From Planctomycetota bacterium (GTDB lineage: Bacteria; Planctomycetota; Phycisphaerae; Sedimentisphaerales; Anaerobacaceae): 64,000 nt of DNA. The stretch lies in contig JADFJC010000005.1 in the NCBI GenBank assembly GCA_022566315.1, positions 18,361 to 82,360 on the forward strand. The letters run 5' to 3'. Shown here one piece after another: positions 12,501 to 21,319 of this stretch. The notes under the pieces are model-generated. The model had not been told where the DNA came from and ran no database searches. It saw only the letters and a program-made list of their open reading frames with translations. Within the stretch, counting starts at the first letter, position 1, and each line of letters starts with the position of its first letter. The position numbers and the translations under genes are program-made.

Positions 12501-13292
12501 TTTTATCTCTGTTTTTTCTCCGGACCATTTCTTCTTGAAGTGATTTATCTCATCTCCCGTATAAAAATGGCGACAGTAACGAGATTTATATATCCTTTCC
12601 AAATCACTATCTGGTATTGAAATAGAATCAAGCACGCGTCTATAAAGTCCCTGATACCACTTCTTCTCACTTACATTGTCTTTCACTATGGAAAAATCCG
12701 GTACCCCAAGAAATTCCCGGAATGCATCGTGACAACACCGTGACAGATCCTCAAGTCTTATCAGCAAAATATCTGCATCCTGGACTTTGTATATCTGATA
12801 ACCAGTCGATTTATTAAAATCATTTGCATATATATCAAAATTGAAGACATCTTTAATTTCCTTGTCAAACCAGGTACATGCATAATCAGTTGATTCATTA
12901 AAATCAGCAAATGTCTTAAGTATGTGAGAGTTTATATCATTAAAGGCGCTCTCTGGGTCAACATTAGTTACATGCGACAGGTCACGTTTTATATTATGAA
13001 AAACATCAGAAATGTCACGTGCGACGGGGTCGCGAACCAGAGTGATTATTTTCCACCGTATATTTCCTGCCGTACTGTCAATCAGGCTTCTTATGTCCTT
13101 ACAGTGGTCAAGACGTACATTCGTGCCGGGGATGCTTGAATAGTGATCTTCTATCTGTTTGATATTACTCCAGGACAAAAAGTGAGTGTGGTAAATTTTG
13201 TTCGGCAGGTTGAGTTTCTCAAGAGAGGCCTGAATCGTCTTGGAACCAACCTTACCCATTTGATAAATAACTATTGGATCAAATCGCTGCAT
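6540..13292 (-). CDS. Giant multidomain protein: capsule-synthesis/sulfotransferase-like + GT-B + TPR + GT2 + B12-binding radical SAM + GT2 + GT2
   Basis: 2250-aa ORF. 'IVIYQMGKVGSKTI' N-term; GT-B-like 'KILIVHPEGNINSN...IALFMGTVAQWSMAGYI'; TPR 'GDIDGALNAFKKAIEVAPHFIAAHNNIGKAY'-type repeats; GT2 starts 'VSAIVSMYNSQRFI', 'VSVLISAYNSEKYI', 'VSVIMPAYNAAEHI'; radical SAM 'SRGCPFRCQFCSVG' near 9338-9380. Confidence 0.85.
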   Translation of the reverse strand: MQRFDPIVIYQMGKVGSKTIQASLEKLNLPNKIYHTHFLSWSNIKQIEDHYSSIPGTNVRLDHCKDIRSLIDSTAGNIRWKIITLVRDPVARDISDVFHNIKRDLSHVTNVDPESAFNDINSHILKTFADFNESTDYACTWFDKEIKDVFNFDIYANDFNKSTGYQIYKVQDADILLIRLEDLSRCCHDAFREFLGVPDFSIVKDNVSEKKWYQGLYRRVLDSISIPDSDLERIYKSRYCRHFYTGDEINHFKKKWSGEKTEIKSVTVASSQRNSSNSGKILIVHPEGNINSNINLTGIVEILCENGYKVDIYSLKRFYTPQHYRCAGASLFLLDKPEKSVENGTFILEDPKLNSQEKIISYINENFKSYDLVIGVDRGIIEAALIAQNREIPCGLISYEIFFEEETSKEFKQEEIEACKCLDFIVCQDALRAKYLSIENKIALEKIINIPVAGRGIKKGEKNSYLYDSLGINKDKKIALFMGTVAQWSMAGYILESAKQWSDDWVLVVHNRHGLDQGVRPYYAKYKCFDNIYFSLEPIADPNQLDCVIHSADVGIAFYEPTYQSKYTGNNIKYLGMASGKIATYLQHGLPIIINEIGQMSDYVRKYGLGLVVDDNGYFSTPLTNGQLLKFRLNCLEFFEKRLDLNHTIVPLLKIIQRLSDKQAITVSSENSLALGTKDFLAGKVEHPVINSAEKYNLSGEKLLGRKDIDGALNAFKKAIEVAPHFIAAHNNIGKAYLQKGELANALKHFTNALKINPYDLATVLNCGQVLTSHGLVQEARSLYMSYLQENPNDNKVIQALENLNCEKRIEGWDDVIPEYKKDLIAGAEHVVMQQNQGDVESRKYLVSAIVSMYNSQRFIRGCLEGLINQTIFKMGKLEIVVVNSGSEQNEDAVVRQFQQQYDNIKYIKIEKRETIYKSWNRGAQAASGKYLVNTNTDDRLRQDALEIIADTLEANEHIGAIYIDQIVTNYPNETFEKHHTNGFIERPDFSKEVIAQRNPCGPQVMWRKKLHELIGYFKPHYEVAGDWDFWLRIVFDTDYTITHIPELLGLYYKNPQGLEIGPGKQKERLKEIDEIRNKYGRVFLAQGVDNNHNCSKSEELHDKETTYFPRHTPGSDFKKSMRILLTTSAAPTQSPFSTSEKRPPIGVGFLISVLRNAGHEVFFIDNYLQPNDFLDTDYLWKNEIDYVGIYANTICLRDTLRMMHKLEHLRQTNKWNGKIIVGGPHTTVAVNTIPDFVDYVVQGEGEQAILDIVEGKVTQRLVSYPRIENLDALPMPAWDYFVKLPYNWNVRFFEDQPVFTMNTSRGCPFRCQFCSVGSIWGKKYTYFSAERIVSDIEYLIKNYGTKGIYFREDNFTLNKERLKKFCNLMIEKRIKISWVCESRVSNLTRDIVELMSRAGLRGFYFGVESGSQRMLDLTQKDITVEQIRYVFKWCHEFDVKTAASVIVGVPDETELDILQTNQLLKEIKPTVTWFNVFVGIPDSKLYRLTLDKKLYEYIDDRGLVYLQGHNDRVQHYYNGGFNAFIPYQEKNKDMTNRPKVSVLISAYNSEKYIEQALESIYNQTYQDFEVIIVDDGSTDRTSEILVNMKDPRTFICRNSVNKGLTKSLNIGLKLCRGEYVARMDADDISHPQRFEKQVGFLNENPECVALGSWYGRIDSNGEVWGSKETPIGYEDIKKNLPIGNCVGHGSMMLRRSSLVEIGGYNEKYTYAQDYDLLLRLSEVGEIRNLGEYLYNLRSWPGAVSATRAEQQNEYAELALQESVEREFDTRPVNRTMLYRFADRALAQFVNSKYISCIITLNTVGKRVKGVERIFRNYDLLRGLAYFAVSMKAESRGYLNREIQNYNNAAARQFISDYFENQIEADVRNWYLENSKLYDLRLIDLENESCQQRQNNNISEPYVSEQQSEQKGIRQSSCCKQSEPLVSVIMPAYNAAEHIAEAIESVLIQNYRNLELIVVNDGSTDDTKDIVFSFKDERIKYFYHENSGLAATHNTGIEKSEGSFLIKLDHDDMMTADFIAAHLAEFEKHPDVDLVYCDDCLIDENSKPIRVIERPEYTDRRLLIRDLFHCGFPVVPFRTCIRRSVFDKIGFFDEELLVGEDYDMMRRFVKAGLKIHHLKGAMYLRRMTSDSLSRNCSAQKAKSHFDVVKRFTDTFTYDELFPDVEWDKIAPEMRQLHAKCLTAGTYLAIGQEYVKTNAPECSRTAFDRACSELNDCVKIDPENQGLRQLLQKSKLIRARYTEAPQQVVSK

Positions 13293-13619
13293 CTATCAGT
13301 CTTTCTTCGTTTACATTCTCAAAGCATTCATATTCTGTCTTGACAGATTATTCCCATAGACAAATTTTTCTATCAGAGTGTAAATTCCATACCTTTAACG
13401 GCTAATCCCTCTAACAGGCAAAATTTGTAAGCGCTTGCGAATATAAGAGTTACGTGCTTTTAAATAAAAAACAGTAAGTCCTATTACAATAAAGACTTAC
13501 GCATTTTAAACCCCGATATTCAACTAAAATGCCGGCTTAGCTGCCGGTATTGTGAAATTCTTCCGGAAAAATACCCACAGGCGTATAAATAATGCACAAA
13601 TCCCCCTTCTCAGAGATGC

Positions 13620-14396
13620 TCAGGTATTTGTAACAACAGCCCCGCAACAACCGCTCCAAGTGTCAGTTCCAGGCTTTTTTTCAGTCATCCATCCATATGA
13701 AAATACCAATTTCATCCCCGCCTGGCGCAAAAACTCTTCTATCTCCGGCATAAATAAGTATCTGACTCGATGGCATTCATTAAACTCCTCGATGTTACCG
13801 GTGGTTTTGTCATGAATTGTCATATCATAATTCACTTCCACACAATTGCTGTTCTCAAGCATTTTTGGCCTTGCAACTCTCTTAATTTCCATTGCCTGCT
13901 CGATTATTTTTTTCTCTCGCACCTCGGGTTTTTCAGCCAGTACAGCCGGTCCATACCAGAAATCAAAAATAAATATCCCTTCGGGCTCTAAGTGTTCGGC
14001 AACCACTTCAAACATAGCCTGCAAATCTTCATCAGTTGTCTGATAACTAAGAACATGAAAAAGCGAGACTATTACATCAAAATTTTTCCCGACGTTTAAC
14101 TTGCGAATATCGGCTACTTCAAAATTCACCTTTTGGCTGACTTGACTACTGAGTTGTGTCTTACGTTCCCCGGCCTTCGCTATCATCTTCTCACTCAAGT
14201 CAACCCCAAAAACATCAAATCCCTTCTCAGCAAGACTCACCGCATGTCTGCCCGTGCCACATCCCAGATCCAGAATGGATTTTGCACCGGGAGCAAATTT
14301 CTCCAAAAGGCCGCAGATATAATCCGTCTCACCTCTGTAATCTTTATCATGGTAAAGCAAATCATAATAATGGGCGTAATTGTCAAAGACCTTCAT
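13620..14396 (-). CDS. Class I SAM-dependent methyltransferase
   Basis: 'SILDLGCGTGRHAVSLAEKGFDVFGVDLSEKMI' motif I. Confidence 0.85.
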   Translation of the reverse strand: MKVFDNYAHYYDLLYHDKDYRGETDYICGLLEKFAPGAKSILDLGCGTGRHAVSLAEKGFDVFGVDLSEKMIAKAGERKTQLSSQVSQKVNFEVADIRKLNVGKNFDVIVSLFHVLSYQTTDEDLQAMFEVVAEHLEPEGIFIFDFWYGPAVLAEKPEVREKKIIEQAMEIKRVARPKMLENSNCVEVNYDMTIHDKTTGNIEEFNECHRVRYLFMPEIEEFLRQAGMKLVFSYGWMTEKKPGTDTWSGCCGAVVTNT

Positions 14397-15523
14397 TTAA
14401 GAATTTCCTTCAGACACTCCACCACATATTCAATCTGCAATTCGGTCAACGCCAATCCGCTGGGGACATAAAATCCCCGCCTTGCAAGCTTCTCAGCAAC
14501 AGGATAGTTTTCCTTCTCGAACATACCTGTCTTTTTAAACACAGGTTGCTCGTGTATCGGCCAGAAAAAGGGCCTTGTCCCTACCTGTTTGTCAGCCATA
14601 TATTTTCTTACATAGTCTGCATCATATCCAAAATCATCAGCCAGCAAAACTCCATAGACCCAGTAGATATTATCTGCGTATGTGATTCGGTCCTTCGGCA
14701 ACTGCAACTGTTCAATACCCGAAAGTAACTCAGTATACTTCTTGCCAACCTGATGTTTTTTTTCAATGAATCTATCAAGTTGCTCTAACTGCGCAACCCC
14801 CAACGCCGCCTGCAGATTAGTCATTCTGAAATTGTAGCCGAGTTCATCATGAATAAATCTTCTGTTCTTTTTGAAACATAAGTTCCGCAATTCTTTAGAC
14901 TTACGAGCAATCTGCTCATTGTCTGTAACTACCATTCCACCTTCACCTGTTGTCACCAGTTTATTCGGATAAAAACTGAAAATACTGATATCACCGAAAC
15001 TACCACAGGGTTTACCTTTATAAGTTAAGCCATGTGCTTGTGCAGCGTCTTCTATGATTTTCAAATCATATTTTTTCGCGATAGCGATAACTTGGTCCAT
15101 ATCCACCGGCAATCCATAAATATGAACTACCATAATCGCTTTTGTCTTTGGTGTGATTTTATCTTCAAGTTGTGAGACATCCATATTCCAGGTCACAGGG
15201 TCGCTATCAATCAGTACCGGGGATGCGCATGTCCGCACAATAGCTGCGGCACATGAGATAATAGTAAATGTCGGCATTATAACTTCATCACCCGGCCCAA
15301 TCCCTAATGCCGATACAGCCACCTGGAGTGCTGCGGTACCGCTGCTTACAGCAACACCAAACCTTCTACCTACCCGGGCAGCAAATTCCCTTTCGAATCT
15401 TTTGACAAATGGACCCTCCGAAGAAATCCAGCCACTTTCAATACACTCAAGCAGATACTTTTTTTCGTTGCCGCAAAGCAGCAGCTCATTAACCGGAACA
15501 AAAATGCTTTCAGCTGTTTTCAT
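14393..15523 (-). CDS. DegT/DnrJ/EryC1/StrS-family sugar aminotransferase
   Basis: 'GTAALQVAVSALGIGPGDEVIMPTFT' and 'IIEDAAQAHG...FSFYPNKLVTTGEGGMVV' PLP-lysine region. Confidence 0.92.
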   Translation of the reverse strand: MKTAESIFVPVNELLLCGNEKKYLLECIESGWISSEGPFVKRFEREFAARVGRRFGVAVSSGTAALQVAVSALGIGPGDEVIMPTFTIISCAAAIVRTCASPVLIDSDPVTWNMDVSQLEDKITPKTKAIMVVHIYGLPVDMDQVIAIAKKYDLKIIEDAAQAHGLTYKGKPCGSFGDISIFSFYPNKLVTTGEGGMVVTDNEQIARKSKELRNLCFKKNRRFIHDELGYNFRMTNLQAALGVAQLEQLDRFIEKKHQVGKKYTELLSGIEQLQLPKDRITYADNIYWVYGVLLADDFGYDADYVRKYMADKQVGTRPFFWPIHEQPVFKKTGMFEKENYPVAEKLARRGFYVPSGLALTELQIEYVVECLKEILK

Positions 15524-15574
15524 TAGAGACTCTTGTTTTTCGCTGTTCCTGTCTGGATTTTGAATTCGCTACCT

Positions 15575-16042
15575 TTATTGCGTAAGTAACCTTAAAAGGC
15601 AGTGTTTTAGCTCATCAGTTTCTTCAAATCTTTCTTTATCAACTTCAAAAGAGATATAAGGCCCTTGCTTGACCTCTATTAACTCTGATTCCTCAAGAAA
15701 AACAAAGCCGTGTCCTCCGCTGGCTAAAAGAATAACGTCACCTGCCACAAGTTCTTCACTTCTTATATATTTTTTTTCGTCCGAATAAAGATCCACTCGA
15801 ATCCTGCCTGACTTTACAAGTAGAGTCTCCTGTGTGTACTGGATTTGGCGAACAACTAATTTATGAGTATGGGGAAGAATTTTATGCCCTGCAGGATGTC
15901 TCATGTAACCTAACTGCTGGGAGAATTCTTTGGGCGTAAAAAACTCAACACTATTCGTATGAAAATCGTGAGGAATAATAATAGCTATTAGTTTGTCCCC
16001 CGAAGTAATTTCTTTAATCATAGCTAATCTGGAATTTCCCAT
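15575..16042 (-). CDS. Small cupin-like protein of sugar clusters
   Basis: 'HPAGHKILPHTHKLVVRQIQYTQETLLVKSGRIRVDLY' cupin-style His and beta-strand pattern. Confidence 0.55.
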   Translation of the reverse strand: MGNSRLAMIKEITSGDKLIAIIIPHDFHTNSVEFFTPKEFSQQLGYMRHPAGHKILPHTHKLVVRQIQYTQETLLVKSGRIRVDLYSDEKKYIRSEELVAGDVILLASGGHGFVFLEESELIEVKQGPYISFEVDKERFEETDELKHCLLRLLTQ

Positions 16043-16065
16043 TTATCTCTGCTCAGCTACGCTGC

Positions 16066-16196
16066 TGTGTCACTACTTACCGCAATACCAAACTTCCTGC
16101 CTATATGCGCAGAAAATTGCTCCTCAAACTTTTTAACAAACGGTCCCGCTGAAGGAATCTAACCGCTTTCAATACATTCGATTAGGTACTTCTTTG
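16066..16196 (-). pseudogene. Relic of the N-terminal part of a second DegT aminotransferase
   Basis: Reverse strand translates KYLIECIESG*IPSAGPFVKKFEEQFSAHIGRKFGIAVSSDTAA*, matching KKYLLECIESGWISSEGPFVKRFEREFAARVGRRFGVAVSSGTAA of the intact copy at 14393-15523, with in-frame stops. Confidence 0.9.
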
Positions 16197-17023
16197 ACCC
16201 CACCATTTATGGTTAATTCTTTTTTCTCACTATCGATTAAAGCTTTTAACTTTACCTTAACCTGCTGAAACTTCTCATATGCGGTAAGCGCCTTAAGCTT
16301 CTCAAGGGTAATCATATAATGATTCATTAGTGCCTCTGTGCCTGCATATTTGATTATTTCGTCTGCGTGTTTTTCTACAATCTGGTAATAGCCTTCCGCA
16401 TCCTTGTACTTATCATTCGATATGGTGTCTTCAGAATGGCAACGATGATAAATAAACAGAGGCTCGGACACAAACCCGAATTCATAATGCCTGGCAAGCC
16501 TAATCGATGTATCCCATTCTTGAAACGAAGTAATAGCTTCATCAAGATAGCCGATACGCTCAAGGCATTCACGTTTCACTAATAGCCCCTGGAACATTGG
16601 AAATGGACGCTTGAGAAGTTCCTTGTAGATATTACCTGATAGCGACAGAACGCCCATGTTTCGAGGAGTGATATCTTTTCCTTCTGTTATATAACATTCA
16701 GAATGAATCACCTTAAAGCCTTCTCTTTCTTGCAAATCGAAACCTGCTTGTAGTCGATTTGGCAACCATTCATCATCAGAATCGAGAAAAGCGATCCACT
16801 CGCCGGTTGCATTTCTGATACCTGTGTTCCTTGCTGCCTGGTCACCTTTATTTGTATTGTGGCAAATAAGCTTTACTCTGCTGTCCCGGCAAGCAAGCTT
16901 CTCAACAATCTGGACGGTATTATCAGTCGAACAGTCATCGACAACAATTATTTCATAGACAGGACAGATTTGCTTCAGTGTGCTGACTATAGCTCTTTCG
17001 ATAGTTTTCTCACGGTTGTACAC
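16169..17023 (-). CDS. GT2 family glycosyltransferase, GTG start, N-terminus apparently truncated by a frameshift
   Basis: 'YNREKTIERAIVSTLKQICPVYEIIVVDDCSTDNTVQIV...WIAFLDSDDEW' GT-A fold; first strand lies upstream in the neighbouring frame. Confidence 0.85.
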   Translation of the reverse strand: MYNREKTIERAIVSTLKQICPVYEIIVVDDCSTDNTVQIVEKLACRDSRVKLICHNTNKGDQAARNTGIRNATGEWIAFLDSDDEWLPNRLQAGFDLQEREGFKVIHSECYITEGKDITPRNMGVLSLSGNIYKELLKRPFPMFQGLLVKRECLERIGYLDEAITSFQEWDTSIRLARHYEFGFVSEPLFIYHRCHSEDTISNDKYKDAEGYYQIVEKHADEIIKYAGTEALMNHYMITLEKLKALTAYEKFQQVKVKLKALIDSEKKELTINGGVKEVPNRMY

Positions 17024-20000
17024 CGGAATTAATTGTGGCTACCCGCTCGATATGCCTGCTATCAGAGCGGTCTGCTCCCATGCGAGAAGGTACCGGCACG
17101 TTCTTGTATCCAAGATTATTTTGTCTAAAAGCGCACAATTCTTCAGACGCCTCTTTCTCTGTGGCAGAACGGTCGCTGACGCCATTTTTTCGACCAACAA
17201 AAATAAAATAACAATAAACTCTTTGGTCGGGATATGCTTGCTGTATTTCACCAATATTATTGACAAAATACAACTGACCTTTCAAGGTATTCAGCTTCGA
17301 GTATATCCTCTTGACAAATACCTCAGGAGAATAATGTCTGCTAAATGGTGCTTTGTATTTATCATCCCTCCATACTTTTTTGGCACCTGGGTCAATTATC
17401 ACTTCGCCCTGGTCACAATAAGGACTTGTGAGTATTAAGTAAATTGGGTCAAAATATAAAGGAACAATTGCGAATCTACCATTATTCTTCAATATTCTTT
17501 CAGCTTCCTTTATAAATAATCTGTCAGCGTCGCCCATAAAGCATTCATAAGCACAATGTAACGTTAGGACGCTTGCAAAATTATCAGGAAGTTTAGTGTC
17601 TGAAGCATCAGCTCCGATGTCCCTACCGTTTATTCCTCGTTCATAACTCAAATCCAGTCTATATGATTCTATTCCTCTTTCAGATAATATATCCGCCCAC
17701 GGACTGCCTGACGCAGCCACGTCGATGAAAACATCCCCTACTTTAATTTCCAAAAGAGTGTAAGTTAAATAATGTTCCAGCAACTTTTCTATGAAAGCAT
17801 CACCAAGCCGTTTATAACTGTTCTCCATTGTGGGGTTCATCTTCCTCCACATTTCAAAATCATTAATGTCAATTTCTATGTCCTTAACAGGAACGCCTAA
17901 TTCAATAAGACGCTCTTTAAACTCATAATAATTTCTATTTTCATCATAAAACGACTGTCTCTCCTCAGCAGAACAGTTCTCAAATTGCTTTAATTGAGCC
18001 TTTATCGAAGAATTCTCACTTTTAAAATATTCCTTTTTCAGAATCCACTTCAGTAACTCAGGGTCGGAGAGAACCTGCTCATGATGGTACGCCATACCCT
18101 TGTTGTAAGCATCTCTTATCTTCAACGTAATGGGGTTTTGGATGTTGCCGTCTTTGCGTATCTGGGCGAAAGAGTCAGATATCCCCTGACAAAACATTCG
18201 CTTGCAAAAATATTCAACCGTCAATCTCTCTTTGGGGATGTAATGGTAGACGCAGGCTTTTGGATTATAATAGGCCTTGTAACCCTTTTCTTTTATAGAC
18301 GCTGACAGTGCTATCTCACCGTTGCCTCTATATCTAATTAAATCAGACGGCATAGAATCAGGATGAAACCCTCCACATTCAAAGAGAACATCCTTTCTGA
18401 TAGAATAATTACAGCCCCAAACGAAACATGGGTCGATTTGTTTAAGCTCATTACCAAAATCTATCAGGCTAAGCTGTCCCAGGGATTTTCCTTCCGGCCT
18501 AACTGCTATAAACTGATTTATCCACTCTGGTGGTTCTGTCTCGTACTTGGGCAAAATCTTACCTCCAACAAGAACAGCATCAGTATTGGTAAATGTCTCT
18601 ATTACGCCTTGAAGCCAAAGTTTATCAACCACGACGTCATCATCCAAATAACATAAAATTTGACCTGTTGACTCTATCGCGCCGCGATGTCTACCGCAGT
18701 GCAGCCCCGGCTCCGGCTCATAGATATAGCGAATGTTATGTCCATTATGATTTAAAACAGCCGATTCAACAACTCCACGAGTCGAATCGGTCGAACCATT
18801 ATCAACAACAAGGATTTCATATTGATTCGCTTCAAAATCCTGATTGACCAAAGATCCAATAGCTCTCCCCAAAGAGGCACATCTGTTGTACGTTGGAATA
18901 ATTACCGAACATTCAATTTTTGTCAACGGGGTAGAAATCTGAGCCTTTTGGTTTGTCTCTCCGCACGGCTCAGATCGATCTTGACTTATCTGAACTAATG
19001 TGGAATTTTGTTTTCGGTTGTCTTTAGTTAGTTTTTCTATCAGGCTAAATTGCTTTTTTAGGATACCCTCGCTTACAACGGTCAGACGTTTAGCCTCTGG
19101 AAGTTCCTGATACTTGGAATAAAGGTTTTTCGCTTTTGGATTTCTTTCAAGATAATCGTGAGAAACAAACGTAGTGATATTCTGGCGATACCACCAACAC
19201 ACCCTGCCATCTGACCATAAAAGTGGTCTTAGAAAATCTATCTCAACATAGCCATAATGGTGAAATTTCTCCTGCCAATACCAATGTGGCTGCTCATTAA
19301 TGTGATGAGTGCTAGTTTGCCACGGAAAAGCTGCAGAGAAAATGACGACGGGTGCTATATTGACCAGGTTTTTGACCAATCCCGGCGCCGCCGCCTCTGG
19401 TAGATGCTCTGCCACCTCTAAACAAATAACGATGTCTACTTTGCTGGTGCAGACAAATTCTTGTGATGAAAAATCACAGGAAGTTTCTATATATTTTTTT
19501 TCAACACGATAATCATAAGGAGCAAGATCGCTAACATCAAAACCCCGGATTGTCCTGGCTCCGCAATCGACGAAAACCGAAAGCCACGTTCCATCACCGC
19601 ACCCAAGGTCAACTACAGACCCAGCAGGAAAAATATCCAGTATGAGTGGCACTATTACTTTCGCTGAGTACAGTGTCTCGTCCTTGTGCTCCTTGTAAAA
19701 ATCACTGTTATAAATATCCTGATGTGCTGTAACAGATGGACGAACAGGAGTGTGTGGGCCAGGCAAAGAATCAATTGTACTTTTTGTTTGTAATTGTGAA
19801 CCTATCTGTTTTTTGATTTTTGGGTCGTTAAGTAAGTCAATCTTAAGTTTCTTCAATTCCACACAATCAGGGTATTTCTCGGCCAAAGCCAATAAGTTGC
19901 AGGCTTGTGAAAATTGACCCTTTTCTATCGAGCCACGAATTATCGCCTCAATAATTACCGCTCCCACTCTCTCACTCATTTTCCCATCGAGCTTGCCGAA

Positions 20001-21206
20001 GAAATAACGGTAATTTTCTATCAGTTTCTCTGTACATACCCTTACATATCCATCTGAAAATGCCTTCTTCATAGACTCTTTTAGCTCGGAGACATCAGAA
20101 ATTGTCAGTACCCCAACAATATCTTTCATCATGGCACCATTAGAAAGTTTGAGCACAGTTACATAAGGGTCATTTTCAAGGCGGATAAGAATTGTGGGAA
20201 TCCCCAAAATAATAGATTCAAGCAATACCGTTGAATCTTTGCCCATGACTAAATCATATTTTTGAATAGCCTTGTAAGATTCTACGGAATTATCGTCAAA
20301 GTCAAACTTACAATCATTAAGTTCCTTTAGTATCTGGCTGTCAAGAAATGATTTGAGTACTTCACCGGGTTTCAATCTCAAAAATACGTCGTAATCATTC
20401 TGCAGCACCTTAATAGTATCTATCATAAATCTATAGCCGATTTTCGCACTGGTTATATGGTCGCCATGGAATTTTCCACGGCCGTCACTAATAATTAATA
20501 CTTTTTTTCTACCATTCGTTTTCGTTTTCACGTACTTACCCTTTTGCTCAAAAACCTTATCATAATAAGGAAATCCTGTGTCACGGATAATGGCTGGGTC
20601 AACACCATAATTAATTTGAAATTGTTTTAGCAAATCGGAAAATGAACATATCAGGTATTTACCGTTGCATCCGATAGGATTAACACATGGTAGGTGATAG
20701 TCCCTATTAACCCAGTCCTGAGCTTTTCTTTCTTTGATTTGAAATTTTTCCTTTGACAGGCAACCGAATGCTGGACCATGCTCCACAAATACAATTGGTA
20801 TTTTCCTGGATTCTAAATACTGCATAATAAAAACTTCTATTATACCCATGTCATCGGCGATAAGAAAAACGTCAGGTTCGAAGTCATAAAGCAACCTATC
20901 CATAAAATCTCTGATTGAAGACAAAGAATCCTCAAATTCCCTGGTGAGATCAGGCGTATACCATACTGATGTTCTAAAGCCGGAAATCCTGGGCAGATAA
21001 TAGCAGTCATAACCGAAGGATTCATAATTACTGACCCCAATATGGTTCTCAGGAGAACACCACAAGTCTGTAGATATTCCAATATGCCTGACCCTGATGC
21101 CCTTTGATTCAAAAGAGCGGACCACTTCGTCATATGCCACGATCACATAAAAGACCTCCCCCAAAGACATAATTGTAAAATCGTTGCTTCCTTTGCTCTC
21201 CGACAT
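17010..21206 (-). CDS. Multidomain glycan protein: GT-B/CDP-glycerophosphotransferase-like + methyltransferase + GT2 + methyltransferase
   Basis: 1398-aa ORF: GT-B-like N-term ('YDLVMGKDSTVLLESIILGIPTILIRLEN'); 'GSVVDLGCGDGTWLSVFVDCGARTIRGFDVSD'; 'CSVIIPTYNRCASLGRAIGSLVNQDFE...CYLDDDVVVD'; C-terminal type 11-like methyltransferase 'DVFIDVAASGSPWADILSERG'. Confidence 0.8.
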   Translation of the reverse strand: MSESKGSNDFTIMSLGEVFYVIVAYDEVVRSFESKGIRVRHIGISTDLWCSPENHIGVSNYESFGYDCYYLPRISGFRTSVWYTPDLTREFEDSLSSIRDFMDRLLYDFEPDVFLIADDMGIIEVFIMQYLESRKIPIVFVEHGPAFGCLSKEKFQIKERKAQDWVNRDYHLPCVNPIGCNGKYLICSFSDLLKQFQINYGVDPAIIRDTGFPYYDKVFEQKGKYVKTKTNGRKKVLIISDGRGKFHGDHITSAKIGYRFMIDTIKVLQNDYDVFLRLKPGEVLKSFLDSQILKELNDCKFDFDDNSVESYKAIQKYDLVMGKDSTVLLESIILGIPTILIRLENDPYVTVLKLSNGAMMKDIVGVLTISDVSELKESMKKAFSDGYVRVCTEKLIENYRYFFGKLDGKMSERVGAVIIEAIIRGSIEKGQFSQACNLLALAEKYPDCVELKKLKIDLLNDPKIKKQIGSQLQTKSTIDSLPGPHTPVRPSVTAHQDIYNSDFYKEHKDETLYSAKVIVPLILDIFPAGSVVDLGCGDGTWLSVFVDCGARTIRGFDVSDLAPYDYRVEKKYIETSCDFSSQEFVCTSKVDIVICLEVAEHLPEAAAPGLVKNLVNIAPVVIFSAAFPWQTSTHHINEQPHWYWQEKFHHYGYVEIDFLRPLLWSDGRVCWWYRQNITTFVSHDYLERNPKAKNLYSKYQELPEAKRLTVVSEGILKKQFSLIEKLTKDNRKQNSTLVQISQDRSEPCGETNQKAQISTPLTKIECSVIIPTYNRCASLGRAIGSLVNQDFEANQYEILVVDNGSTDSTRGVVESAVLNHNGHNIRYIYEPEPGLHCGRHRGAIESTGQILCYLDDDVVVDKLWLQGVIETFTNTDAVLVGGKILPKYETEPPEWINQFIAVRPEGKSLGQLSLIDFGNELKQIDPCFVWGCNYSIRKDVLFECGGFHPDSMPSDLIRYRGNGEIALSASIKEKGYKAYYNPKACVYHYIPKERLTVEYFCKRMFCQGISDSFAQIRKDGNIQNPITLKIRDAYNKGMAYHHEQVLSDPELLKWILKKEYFKSENSSIKAQLKQFENCSAEERQSFYDENRNYYEFKERLIELGVPVKDIEIDINDFEMWRKMNPTMENSYKRLGDAFIEKLLEHYLTYTLLEIKVGDVFIDVAASGSPWADILSERGIESYRLDLSYERGINGRDIGADASDTKLPDNFASVLTLHCAYECFMGDADRLFIKEAERILKNNGRFAIVPLYFDPIYLILTSPYCDQGEVIIDPGAKKVWRDDKYKAPFSRHYSPEVFVKRIYSKLNTLKGQLYFVNNIGEIQQAYPDQRVYCYFIFVGRKNGVSDRSATEKEASEELCAFRQNNLGYKNVPVPSRMGADRSDSRHIERVATINSGVQP

Positions 21207-21319
21207 TGTTAGTCCTTTTTTGGTACTATCTTAATATAAAACACATATCGAAATTGGCCATTGGTACATATTGTATCTTTGAACAAGACGAAGAAACGTT
21301 TACAGCCCCATTGCACCAG

